A stretch of 42,629 bases of DNA. Origin: an uncultured Bacteroidota bacterium. GTDB taxonomy: Bacteria; Bacteroidota; Bacteroidia; Flavobacteriales; Flavobacteriaceae. Below the pieces are notes generated by a model that made no database searches, was not told the origin of the DNA, and saw only the letters and a list, made by a program, of their open reading frames with translations. Shown one piece after another: positions 6,517 through 14,870 of the stretch. The stretch spans positions 1 to 42,629 of the forward strand of contig CABXUS010000010.1 of assembly GCA_902515405.1 (NCBI GenBank), given 5' to 3'. The position numbers and the translations under genes are program-made. Each line of letters begins with the position of its first letter. The stretch's first letter is position 1.

Positions 6517-9123
6517 TTAATCATCATTAGTTATTTTTTTCTTTAATTCACTCAATTTTACCAAAGCTTCAACAGGCGTTATGTTATCAGTGTCTAAAGA
6601 TTCTAATTGTTTTTTAAAATCTTTAAAATTTCTATCATCTAAACTAAAAAAACTTAGTTGCATTTCCGACTCATTTTCAATTTCAATTTGACTAGAATTT
6701 TTATGAGATTTTTCTAGTTTTTTAAGTACATTTTTTGAAATATTGATTATTTTTTCTGGCATTCCAGCCATTTTCGCTACGTGAATACCAAAGCTGTGAG
6801 CACTTCCACCAGGTACTAATTTTCTTAGAAAAATAACATCTGAATTTGTTTCTTTAACCTGAACATTATAATTTTTAATTCTTTTAAAAGACTCGCTCAT
6901 CATATTAAGTTCATGATAGTGGGTAGCAAATAATGTTTTTGGTTTATTAATATTTTCATGTAGGAATTGCGTAATTCCCCAGGCAATAGAAATACCATCA
7001 TAGGTACTAGTTCCACGACCAATTTCATCCAATAAAATTAAACTCCTTTCACTAATATTATTTACAATCGATGCAGCTTCTAACATCTCTACCATAAAAG
7101 TAGATTCACCTTGTGAGATATTATCACTCGCACCTACTCTGGTAAAAATTTTATCAATATATCCCATTTTTAATTTTGATGCTGGCACAAAAGATCCAAC
7201 TTGAGCTAAAATTGTAATAAGTGCTGTTTGTCTAAGAATGGCTGATTTACCAGACATGTTTGGTCCAGTTATCATCAATATTTGTTGTTTTTCTCTATCT
7301 AATTTTATATCATTTGGAATATAAGATTTTGTTTCTTCAAGGGAATGTTCAATTACTGGATGACGAGAATCATAAACCTCAAAATCATCAGTATTGTTAA
7401 TTATAGGTTTATTATAATTATTAATTTTTGCTATTTCAGAAAATGAAAGTAAACAATCTAAATATGCAATTAATGCAGCATTTTTTTGAATTTTTGAAAT
7501 ATCAGGAATTAATTTATTGATTAATTTTAAGAATGTTTTATTCTCTAATTGAATTATATTTTCTTCTGCATTTAAAATTTTTGATTCATATTCTTTTAAC
7601 TCGTCCGTAATATATCTTTCAGCATTAACTAAGGTTTGTTTTCTAATCCAGCTTTCTGGAACTTTGTCTTTATGAACATTTCTAACTTCTAAATAATATC
7701 CAAATACGTTATTAAAATTAATTTTTAAGGATGGAATTTGAGTATTATTAATTTCCCTATTTAAAATATTATTTAAGTGAGATTTTCCATTATTTAGTAA
7801 TTCTCTGTATTTATCTAAATCTTTATTAACTCCAGTTCTTATAACTCCTCCTTTTGAAATATTAACGGGAACTTCATCATTTAAAAATTTTGATAAAACT
7901 TTAATTAATGAATCATTATTTATTATTTGAGTTGATATTTTATTTAAAAAATTATTTTTTGATTTGCTTATCCTTTTTTTAATTGATTTTATTTTTTCTA
8001 AAGAAATCTTAAGGTTTATTAGCTCTCTTGGATTAACCCTTGAGTTAGCTATTTTAGAAACAATTCTTTCCAAATCAATTATTAAACTAAAATCATTTAT
8101 AAATTCTCCATCATTAATAAATGATTTCATAAACTCTTCAACAATATCATATCTTTTATTTATTTCTTTAACATCAATACTTGGGAAACAAAGCCATCTT
8201 CTTAATAGCCTTGCACCCATTGGAGTAATTGTCTTATCAACAATGTCTATTAGGCTTTTGCTACCAGAAAATTTACTATTTAAAATTTCCAGATTAGAAA
8301 TAGTAAATCTGTCCATAACCAAACAAGATTTCTGATTTATGGGGCTTATTTTTTTAATATGACTTAAGTCCTTTTTATGAGATTCTTCTAAATAGTGTAA
8401 AATCATTGAAGCTGATATTACACCTTGGTTATCTTTTGATATACCAAAACCCTTTGTAGAATTTACTTTAAAATGATTTTTTATTTTTTTTAATGAAGTA
8501 TCAAAATTTATAAACCAATCCTCAACAAAGAAAAAATAATCATGATTAATATTTTTATTTTTAAGTAATAGAGAATCCTCCTTTGAAATTAAAATTTCCT
8601 TTGGATTAAAATTTTGAATTAAATTCAATATGTAATTCTCATTACCCTCACTTAATAAAAACTCCCCAGTTGAAACATCTAAAAAGGAAACTCCATAATT
8701 AGATTTATTAATATTGATAGCACAAAGAAAATTATTAGTTTTTTGAGTTAAAATTTCATCTTTAAGTGACACTCCTGGTGTTATAAGATCTGTAACTCCA
8801 CGCTTTACAATTTTTTTAGTCAATTTAGGGTTTTCTAATTGTTCACAAATTGCTACTCGATGTCCTGCTTTTACTAATTTATGTAGATAAGTATCTAAAG
8901 AATGATAAGGAAAGCCAGCAAGTTTTGTTTCAGAGTTTGAACCCGCACCTCTCTTAGTTAGAATGATGCCTAAAACTTTAGAACTTATTACTGCATCTTC
9001 ATGAAAAGTTTCATAAAAGTCTCCAACCCTAAATAAAAGAATTGAATCAGGATATTTAGATTTAATATCACGATATTGTTTCATTAAAGGGGTTTCTTTT
9101 TTAATATCTTTAGTCAATTGCAA
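6517..9123 (-). CDS. mutS: DNA mismatch repair ATPase MutS
   Basis: Full-length MutS1 (868 residues), which recognises mismatches and small loops as a clamp-like dimer and recruits MutL. The mismatch-wedging F-Y-E triad is at 36-38 (RVGDFYETF), Walker A GPNMSGKS at 620-627, Walker B LILLDE at 695-700 followed by GRGTSTYDG, and the ATPase signature THYHEL at about 734-739. A QLSFF pentapeptide at 822-826 looks like a sliding-clamp (DnaN) binding motif near the C-terminus. The start must be a TTG (9123, or 9117), because the family-conserved KKETPLMKQY lies upstream of the first in-frame ATG. The gene is divergent from trmH-like 9159, with a 35-bp gap. Confidence 0.97.
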   Translation of the reverse strand: MQLTKDIKKETPLMKQYRDIKSKYPDSILLFRVGDFYETFHEDAVISSKVLGIILTKRGAGSNSETKLAGFPYHSLDTYLHKLVKAGHRVAICEQLENPKLTKKIVKRGVTDLITPGVSLKDEILTQKTNNFLCAININKSNYGVSFLDVSTGEFLLSEGNENYILNLIQNFNPKEILISKEDSLLLKNKNINHDYFFFVEDWFINFDTSLKKIKNHFKVNSTKGFGISKDNQGVISASMILHYLEESHKKDLSHIKKISPINQKSCLVMDRFTISNLEILNSKFSGSKSLIDIVDKTITPMGARLLRRWLCFPSIDVKEINKRYDIVEEFMKSFINDGEFINDFSLIIDLERIVSKIANSRVNPRELINLKISLEKIKSIKKRISKSKNNFLNKISTQIINNDSLIKVLSKFLNDEVPVNISKGGVIRTGVNKDLDKYRELLNNGKSHLNNILNREINNTQIPSLKINFNNVFGYYLEVRNVHKDKVPESWIRKQTLVNAERYITDELKEYESKILNAEENIIQLENKTFLKLINKLIPDISKIQKNAALIAYLDCLLSFSEIAKINNYNKPIINNTDDFEVYDSRHPVIEHSLEETKSYIPNDIKLDREKQQILMITGPNMSGKSAILRQTALITILAQVGSFVPASKLKMGYIDKIFTRVGASDNISQGESTFMVEMLEAASIVNNISERSLILLDEIGRGTSTYDGISIAWGITQFLHENINKPKTLFATHYHELNMMSESFKRIKNYNVQVKETNSDVIFLRKLVPGGSAHSFGIHVAKMAGMPEKIINISKNVLKKLEKSHKNSSQIEIENESEMQLSFFSLDDRNFKDFKKQLESLDTDNITPVEALVKLSELKKKITNDD

Positions 9124-9158
9124 TAATATTTATATGTTTATAATCTAATTCTGAAAAT

Positions 9159-9692
9159 ATGAGAAAATTAAAAAACTCTGAACTAAACAGAATTGATGTT
9201 TCAACTTTTAAATCTATTAAAAAAACTCCACTAATCATCATTTTGGATGACATTAGAAGTTTGAATAATATTGGATCAATTTTTAGAACCTGCGATGCAT
9301 TTAAAATAGAAAAAATTTACTTGTGTGGCATAACAGCTAAACCACCAAATAGAAAAATAACAAAAACTGCAATTGGAGCTACTGAGAGTGTTGATTGGGA
9401 ATACTATGAAAAAATTGATGATCTAATTTCAAAACTTAAATCTTCTAATGTAAAGTTATGGGCTATTGAACAAGCTGAAGGATCAAAAAGTCTTTCAGAT
9501 TTATCCATTGAAAACCCAGTAATTAAACATGCACTAATTTTTGGAAATGAAATAAATGGTGTAAATCAAAATATAGTTAATAATTGTGATGAAGTTTTAG
9601 AAATAAATCAATATGGCACCAAACATTCTTTAAATGTTTCTATAGCAGCTGGAATAGTAATTTGGAGTTTCTTTAAGCTTTTAAATAATTAA
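9159..9692 (+). CDS. TrmH/SpoU-family RNA 2'-O-methyltransferase
   Basis: A 177-residue SPOUT methyltransferase with all three SpoU motifs: motif 1 NNIGSIFRTCDAF (36-48, catalytic Arg R43), motif 2 LIFGNEINGV (126-135) and motif 3 LEINQYGTKHSLNVSIAAG (147-165). It would transfer a methyl group from S-adenosylmethionine to a ribose 2'-OH in tRNA or rRNA; the exact target cannot be told from motifs. It is short, consisting of the catalytic domain with a ~25-residue N-terminal extension and no L30e-like substrate domain as found in RlmB. Its 3' end overlaps the convergent folK gene by 20 bp. Confidence 0.9.
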   Translation: MRKLKNSELNRIDVSTFKSIKKTPLIIILDDIRSLNNIGSIFRTCDAFKIEKIYLCGITAKPPNRKITKTAIGATESVDWEYYEKIDDLISKLKSSNVKLWAIEQAEGSKSLSDLSIENPVIKHALIFGNEINGVNQNIVNNCDEVLEINQYGTKHSLNVSIAAGIVIWSFFKLLNN

Positions 9693-10182
9693 AACTTATT
9701 TTTTCAATTGAATCATCAGATTTAATTTTCATTAAATAACTCTTAATCTTAACTTTTGACTTTGGATCAATTAATTCATTATTAATTTCAAGAAGAGGTA
9801 AAAGAACAAAGTTTCTTTCATGGAATCTAGGATGTGGAATTTTTAAGTTTTGATCCTCAAATATTAAATCATCAAATAGAATAATATCGATATCAATTAT
9901 TCTAGATTGATATTCCTCTGAATTTCTATTTTCTCTTCCCATTTCAGATTCAATACTTGAAATAAAATTTAATATTTTTAAAGGACTATTATAAGACTTG
10001 ACTTTTATACAACAATTATAAAAGTAATCACCAACAAATCCCTGTGCTAAATTTTTGTATAGACTTGAAATAGAAATAACATTTCCAATTTTTTTTTCAA
10101 TTAAAGAAATACACTTTGAAATATTATAATATCTATCTCCTAAGTTTGAGCCAATAGAAAAATATACAAAAGATTCATTCAA
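9673..10182 (-). CDS. folK: 2-amino-4-hydroxy-6-hydroxymethyldihydropteridine pyrophosphokinase (HPPK)
   Basis: A 169-residue HPPK that transfers pyrophosphate from ATP to 6-hydroxymethyl-dihydropterin in folate synthesis. Family motifs: FSIGSNLGDR (8-17), the two magnesium-binding Asp residues in RIIDIDIILF (D97, D99), and PHPRFHERNFVLLPL (116-130). Length is normal. The start codon is TTG at 10182, as no in-frame ATG precedes the conserved SNLGDR segment. The 3' end overlaps the convergent methyltransferase gene by 20 bp, and no terminator is possible between them. Confidence 0.95.
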   Translation of the reverse strand: MNESFVYFSIGSNLGDRYYNISKCISLIEKKIGNVISISSLYKNLAQGFVGDYFYNCCIKVKSYNSPLKILNFISSIESEMGRENRNSEEYQSRIIDIDIILFDDLIFEDQNLKIPHPRFHERNFVLLPLLEINNELIDPKSKVKIKSYLMKIKSDDSIEKISFNYLKA

Positions 10183-10221
10183 AATATAAAAGCTTTTTTT
10201 AATTTTAAATAAGTAAAAATA

Positions 10222-10932
10222 ATGGATTACACTGACTCTAAGAAACTTGAACTTGCTAAAAAAATTTACTTATATCTAGGTGCAATTTTTATAACTTCCC
10301 TTGTAGTATCAAATTTAATTTTTCAAAAATTTTTCTTTTGGTATCCATTTGATTTAGAAATTTTTGGATTAAAATTATTTGAACTGTCTGTTGGTATCCT
10401 TCCATATCCAATTACCTTTTTAGTTACTGATTTAATATCAGAAATCTATGGAAAAAAAAGGGCAAATGAAGTTGTTATTGCTGGAATATTTGCATCATTT
10501 TTTTCATTATCTATAATTTATATTGCGAATGAAGTTCCTGCTCTCGATGTTTCCCCAGTTGATAATGAAACATTTACTAGTGTGTTTTATCTCTCTGGTC
10601 TTGCTGTTTTGTCATCAATGTTGGCATACTTATTTGCACAGTTTATTGATATAAGAATTTATCATTTTTGGAAAAAGAAAACTAAAGGAAGAATGTTATG
10701 GCTAAGAAATAATTTTTCAACTTTTACATCCCAATTTATTGATACTTTTACTGTTATTTTTCTTCTTTGTTCATTTGGTGCACTGCCATGGGATATGTTC
10801 GAAGGATTACTTCTTTCTGGATTTATATTTAAAGTACTTGTAGCTTTAGTTGATACACCTTTATTGTACTTAGGAGTTTATTTTTTTAGAAAGAAATTTA
10901 ATTTAGAGGTCAATGAAGAAATAAATATTTAA
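10222..10932 (+). CDS. yhhQ: Queuosine precursor transporter, YhhQ/VUT family
   Basis: A 236-residue membrane protein of the VUT (DUF165) family, which takes up preQ0/preQ1 or related queuosine precursors. It has about six hydrophobic segments. Characteristic family motifs are VVSNLIFQK near 27-35 and the LPYPITFLVTDLISEIYGKK stretch at roughly 58-77, in which the acidic D and E are conserved. The predicted start follows an A-rich leader 39 bp from the divergent folK gene. The last 4 bp overlap the convergent DUF2797 gene. No queuosine biosynthesis gene is in the window, so the substrate is by family only. Confidence 0.88.
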   Translation: MDYTDSKKLELAKKIYLYLGAIFITSLVVSNLIFQKFFFWYPFDLEIFGLKLFELSVGILPYPITFLVTDLISEIYGKKRANEVVIAGIFASFFSLSIIYIANEVPALDVSPVDNETFTSVFYLSGLAVLSSMLAYLFAQFIDIRIYHFWKKKTKGRMLWLRNNFSTFTSQFIDTFTVIFLLCSFGALPWDMFEGLLLSGFIFKVLVALVDTPLLYLGVYFFRKKFNLEVNEEINI

Positions 10933-11720
10933 TCTAAACTAATATTCACAACCACACCTTCGTTCGATCTTACATTAAAAACTGTATCATCTTCAAAAAC
11001 TAAATACTGTCCCTTTATACCAACAATTTTCCCAGAATATTTTTGAGTTTTAACAATATTTAGACTACTTGGCTTTAAAGGATATTTTGATATTGGATAT
11101 TTAATTTCTATCTCTTTTTTTTCTTTAGATATATATTTTAAAACTTCATTAGGAAGATTTTTTAAACATTCTAAGCGTTCATTCTCCAAGTCAATGTCAG
11201 TTTTGTTATTTTTAAGCATTTCTCTCCAGTTGGTTTTATCCTTATAATATTCTTTAAGCTTGACTTCGCTAATCCCTGCTAAATATCTATTTGGAACCTC
11301 TAAAATTTCTATTGCTTTAATTGCTCCTTGATCAATCCATCTAGTAGAAGTTTGAGATTTTCTTGTTACACCAATTTTAATATCACTTGTATAAGCTAAA
11401 TATAAAATATGTGGTTGAAGTTGAACTTTTTTTTCATATTCAATATCTCTTTCTTGAATTCCTAAATGAGCTTTACTTAATTCAGGTTTTATTACCCAAT
11501 CTGCAGTACTGGGTAAATCAAAGAAACAACGTTTGCAGTATCCTTGTCTATAAATTTCTTGTGTTGAACTACAACTTAAACAACTATAGCCTTCAAACTT
11601 TATTATAATATTTTTATTTAAGAGTGAATCAAAAACAATAAAATCACCACCCATATCCAAAAAATAATTAATTGGATCATTGAACTCTGTGATCATTTTT
11701 TTTAAAACACCATTGAACAT
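10929..11720 (-). CDS. DUF2797 zinc-binding protein
   Basis: A 263-residue protein of the DUF2797 family, function unestablished. Two CxxC pairs (C47/C50 and C62/C65; CLSC and CKRC) should bind one zinc ion. They are followed by a segment HILYLAYTSDIKIGVTRKSQ (104-123), with TSTRWIDQGA just after, that resembles the core of GIY-YIG domains (a Tyr-containing strand followed by KIG.T). This similarity is my inference. The C-terminus is a small beta-rich part ending GIKGQYLVFEDDTVFNVR. It is divergent from the GH3-family gene with only 36 bp between starts, an association I believe is common in Flavobacteriia. Confidence 0.85.
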   Translation of the reverse strand: MFNGVLKKMITEFNDPINYFLDMGGDFIVFDSLLNKNIIIKFEGYSCLSCSSTQEIYRQGYCKRCFFDLPSTADWVIKPELSKAHLGIQERDIEYEKKVQLQPHILYLAYTSDIKIGVTRKSQTSTRWIDQGAIKAIEILEVPNRYLAGISEVKLKEYYKDKTNWREMLKNNKTDIDLENERLECLKNLPNEVLKYISKEKKEIEIKYPISKYPLKPSSLNIVKTQKYSGKIVGIKGQYLVFEDDTVFNVRSNEGVVVNISLD

Positions 11721-11756
11721 ATTTATAGTACTTTTACAATTAGTTATATAAATATA

Positions 11757-13265
11757 ATGCCATTTTCCTTTATTAATACTGTTGCGTCATGGATGTTGAA
11801 AAAAAGAATACATGAAATAGGGTTGTTTATTAAATATCCAATTGATGTTCAAAATGATCAATTAAAAAATTTAATAAATACTGCTAAGAAAACTGAATTT
11901 GGTAAAAAATATGATTTTACATCAATCGATAATTATGAAACTTTTAAAGAAAGAGTTCCAAGTTTTACTTATGAAGAATTTTTTCCAACAATTAATAGAA
12001 CTATAAATGGAGAACAAAATATTTTTTGGCCTGAAAAAATTAAATGGTTTGCTCAATCAAGTGGAACAACTAATTCTAAAAGCAAATTTATTCCAGTTAG
12101 TAATTCGTCTTTGGATGGTTGTCATTTCAAAGGAGGTAAGGATATGTTATGTTTTTATTTAAATAACAATGAAAATTCTAATATGTTTTTAGGAAAATCC
12201 CTAAGACTTGGAGGAAGTAGAAAAATTATTGAAAATAATGATAATTATTTTGGGGATTTATCTGCAATTTTAATTGATAATTTACCAATATGGGCAGAAT
12301 TAATTAGCACACCTAACAATGAAATTTCACTCTTGGACAAATGGGATGAAAAAATTGATGCAATAATAAAAGGTACTTTGCAACAGGATGTTAGAAGTTT
12401 ATCTGGAGTTCCATCCTGGATGTTAACACTAATGAATAAATTATTAGAGACTACCGGCAAAAACTATATAGATGAAACTTGGAAAAACCTAGAGGTTTTT
12501 TTTCATGGAGGAGTAAGTTTTAAACCCTACAAAAATGAATTTAACAATATAATTTCTAATAAAAATTTCAAATATTATGAAGTTTATAATGCTAGTGAAG
12601 GGTTTTTTGGAATTCAAGATTTAAATGACGGTACAGATTTGCTCTTGATGCTGGATTATGGAGTTTTTTATGAATTCATTGAAATTTCAGAATCAAATAC
12701 TAATGAAAAAATTATTGATTTAACTCAAGTTAAGAAAGGAGTTAATTACGCAATGTTAATCACTACTAACTCTGGACTCTGGAGATATAAAATTGGTGAT
12801 ACCGTAATGTTTACTTCACTTAATCCTTTTAAAATAATCATTTCTGGAAGAACTAAACATTTTATAAATGCGTTTGGAGAAGAAGTTATTATTGATAATG
12901 TCGAAAAAGCATTAGAAAAAATAATAAGTAAACATAATTGTAAAATTACTGATTATACTGTTGCACCAAAGTTTATGAAATCAGGTAAAAAGGGTAGCCA
13001 TGATTGGATCATTGAATTCTCAAAAAAACCAAATGATATTAATGGTTTTATGTTTGATTTAGATTTGGAAATACAAGAGAATAATACAGATTACAAAGCA
13101 AAGAGATTTAAAAACATAACGTTAGATAAACCAATCTTAAATATTGCAAGAAAAAATTTGTTTTATGACTGGCTAAAAAGCAAAAGGAAAGTAGGCGGTC
13201 AAAATAAAATTCCTCGACTATCAAATGATAGAAATTTTTTTGATGAATTAATTAAAATTAATTGA
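11757..13265 (+). CDS. GH3 auxin-responsive promoter family protein (acyl-adenylate/amido synthetase fold)
   Basis: A 502-residue protein of the GH3 family, named after plant jasmonate/auxin-amido synthetases. The ATP-binding loop is SSGTTNSKSKFIPVS (roughly 100-114), followed by YNASEGFFGIQD (about 277-288), equivalent to the acyl-adenylate motif 2 region, and GLWRYKIGDTVMF (about 341-353), motif 3 with the ribose-binding Asp. ATP-dependent activation of a carboxylate is therefore likely, possibly with conjugation to an amine. Bacterial members have no firmly known substrate and their function here is open. It starts 36 bp from the divergent DUF2797 gene and is followed by a 148-bp spacer. 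Confidence 0.87.
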   Translation: MPFSFINTVASWMLKKRIHEIGLFIKYPIDVQNDQLKNLINTAKKTEFGKKYDFTSIDNYETFKERVPSFTYEEFFPTINRTINGEQNIFWPEKIKWFAQSSGTTNSKSKFIPVSNSSLDGCHFKGGKDMLCFYLNNNENSNMFLGKSLRLGGSRKIIENNDNYFGDLSAILIDNLPIWAELISTPNNEISLLDKWDEKIDAIIKGTLQQDVRSLSGVPSWMLTLMNKLLETTGKNYIDETWKNLEVFFHGGVSFKPYKNEFNNIISNKNFKYYEVYNASEGFFGIQDLNDGTDLLLMLDYGVFYEFIEISESNTNEKIIDLTQVKKGVNYAMLITTNSGLWRYKIGDTVMFTSLNPFKIIISGRTKHFINAFGEEVIIDNVEKALEKIISKHNCKITDYTVAPKFMKSGKKGSHDWIIEFSKKPNDINGFMFDLDLEIQENNTDYKAKRFKNITLDKPILNIARKNLFYDWLKSKRKVGGQNKIPRLSNDRNFFDELIKIN

Positions 13266-13320
13266 TTTTCAAAAAACATAATGTAAAATTGAGGATATTT
13301 TTAAATTAACTCTATTTATC

Positions 13321-13374
13321 TCAGTTATTTTATAATATGGGTATGATTCAGGTATTTTATAATATGGGTATGAA
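13321..13374 (+). repeat. 27-bp tandem duplication upstream of the export operon
   Basis: Two adjacent 27-bp units (13321-13347 and 13348-13374) differ at only two positions (unit positions 5 and 27). Each holds the 15-base core ATTTTATAATATGGG followed by TATGA. The array ends 39 bp before the start of the DUF975-like gene, in the only large spacer (148 bp) of this region. It could hold duplicated promoter or regulator-binding elements. A near-consensus -7 box (TATTTTCG, one mismatch to TAnnTTTG) lies just downstream, at about 13385-13392. Confidence 0.85.
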
Positions 13375-13413
13375 ACGAATTGATTATTTTCGCATTAATT
13401 AAAAATAAATATT

Positions 13414-14184
13414 ATGAAATCTATTTCTGAATTAAAAAATGAAGCACTTTCAAGCTTAAATGAAAAATGGGGTATTTCTATAGGAGCTGCTCTAGTTTTT
13501 TTTGCAATTAGTATGGCATTAAGTTTAATACCAATAATTGGAAGTTTGGTTCAATTGATTCTTACTGGTGCTTTGTCAGTTGGTGTTGCATATTTTTTTT
13601 TAAAACTTTCTAAATCTGAAAATGTAGACATAGAAGATTTATTTATTGCTTTTAAATCAAAAGATAAATTTCTTGTATCATTATCGAGTTACTTATTAAT
13701 TCTTTTAATTATGGTTCCAATTATTTTACTATTTGGAAGTCTTTGGGTAGCTCTATTCATAGGAGATTTAAATAATATTTTTAATTTATTTCTAGCAGCA
13801 GTTCCTGATACTCCTAGTTTAGGAGCAACTTATCAAATTGATCCATCCCTTTTAAATGAAAATTATTCTCCCATTTTTCAGTCAGGAACAGGAACAATTA
13901 TTGTCGCAGCCATTATATTAATTTTTATTCCTTTGATTATAGTTAGTCTTGGATTATCTCAAGTATTTTTTCTAATTGCAGATGATAAAACAAAATCTGG
14001 AATTGAGGCTTTAAAAACAAGCTGGAACTTAATGAATGGTAAAAAAACTAAATTATTTCTACTTCAATTAAGTTTTTTTGGATGGGTTATTTTAAGTATT
14101 CTTACTCTTTTTATTGGTTTCATTTTTTTATATCCTTACATATATACAACACTATCAAAATTTTATAAAGAATTATATGATTAG
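13414..14184 (+). CDS. DUF975-like integral membrane protein
   Basis: A 256-residue polytopic membrane protein with hydrophobic regions at about 20-62 (two helices), 88-118, 165-193 and 215-247. The N-terminal pattern SISELKNEALSSLNEKWG, the SLIPIIGSLVQLILTGAL segment and the polar DLFIAFKS loop match the DUF975 family. Its function is unknown. The last 8 bp overlap the start of the ABC ATPase gene (ATGATTAG), so it is translationally coupled to the exporter and may be a membrane partner of it or simply the first gene of the operon. The start follows an A-rich leader 39 bp after the tandem duplication. Confidence 0.8.
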   Translation: MKSISELKNEALSSLNEKWGISIGAALVFFAISMALSLIPIIGSLVQLILTGALSVGVAYFFLKLSKSENVDIEDLFIAFKSKDKFLVSLSSYLLILLIMVPIILLFGSLWVALFIGDLNNIFNLFLAAVPDTPSLGATYQIDPSLLNENYSPIFQSGTGTIIVAAIILIFIPLIIVSLGLSQVFFLIADDKTKSGIEALKTSWNLMNGKKTKLFLLQLSFFGWVILSILTLFIGFIFLYPYIYTTLSKFYKELYD

Positions 14185-14869
14185 TATTAAAGGCTTACAT
14201 AAATCATATCAAATGGGGAGCAATTCTCTCCATGTGCTTAAGGGAATTGATTTTGAAGTTAAAGAAGGTGAATTAGTAGCTATTATGGGATCATCAGGTT
14301 CTGGAAAATCAACATTACTTAATATCATTGGAATGTTAGATAATCATGACAAAGGTTCATATAAGCTGGACGATGTTTTAATAAAAAACTTAAATGAAAC
14401 TAAAGCAGCTAATTACAGAAATAAGTTTTTAGGATTTGTTTTTCAATCATTTAATTTAATTAACTATAAATCTGCTCATGAAAATGTGATTTTACCTTTA
14501 TACTATCAAGGAATTGGTAGAAAAATGAGAGAAGAAAAGGCAATGAAATATCTTGATGATGTTGGATTAAAAAATTGGGCTACACATATGCCAAATGAAT
14601 TGTCTGGTGGTCAAAAACAAAGAGTTGCAATTGCTAGAGCTATGGTATCTGAACCTAAGGTGCTTTTAGCAGATGAGCCTACGGGTGCATTAGACTCTAG
14701 AACATCTAAAGAAGTTATGGACTTAATTCAAAAAATTAACAAATATGGAAAAACAATATTAGTAGTAACTCATGAAGAAGATATTGCCCAAATGTGTAAA
14801 AGAGTTGTTAGGCTTAAAGATGGCGTAATTGTAGAGGATAAAAAAATTAATCAAAAAAAAGCTCTTTAG
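14177..14869 (+). CDS. ABC transporter ATPase, MacB/LolD type
   Basis: A 230-residue nucleotide-binding subunit. Walker A GSSGSGKST is at 38-46, Q-loop Gln at 90, signature LSGGQKQR at 142-149, Walker B VLLADEP at 162-168, D-loop ALDS, and switch His at 199. The spacing and the DEPTGALD motif are those of the MacB/LolD/FtsE group (MetN-like superfamily), which power mechanotransmission rather than direct substrate passage. I chose ATG 14177 (MISIKGLHKSY) because the open frame's earlier ATG at 14114 would add 21 residues without family similarity and overlap the preceding gene by 71 bp. Only 1 bp separates it from the first permease gene. Confidence 0.93.
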   Translation: MISIKGLHKSYQMGSNSLHVLKGIDFEVKEGELVAIMGSSGSGKSTLLNIIGMLDNHDKGSYKLDDVLIKNLNETKAANYRNKFLGFVFQSFNLINYKSAHENVILPLYYQGIGRKMREEKAMKYLDDVGLKNWATHMPNELSGGQKQRVAIARAMVSEPKVLLADEPTGALDSRTSKEVMDLIQKINKYGKTILVVTHEEDIAQMCKRVVRLKDGVIVEDKKINQKKAL

Positions 14870-14870
14870 A

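Noticed and set aside
7964-8335. 123-codon plus-strand ORF within mutS
   Set aside because: Shadow of the mutS reading frame on the opposite strand; hydrophobic composition is what AT-rich antisense frames give.
9124-9158. Divergent promoter between mutS and the methyltransferase gene
   Set aside because: TATGTTTA on the plus strand has one mismatch to TAnnTTTG and no clear -33 element; no box is seen for mutS.
14114-14176. N-terminal extension of the ABC ATPase
   Set aside because: The 21 residues are the out-of-frame translation of the DUF975-like gene end; the ATPase fold starts with MISIKGL at 14177.
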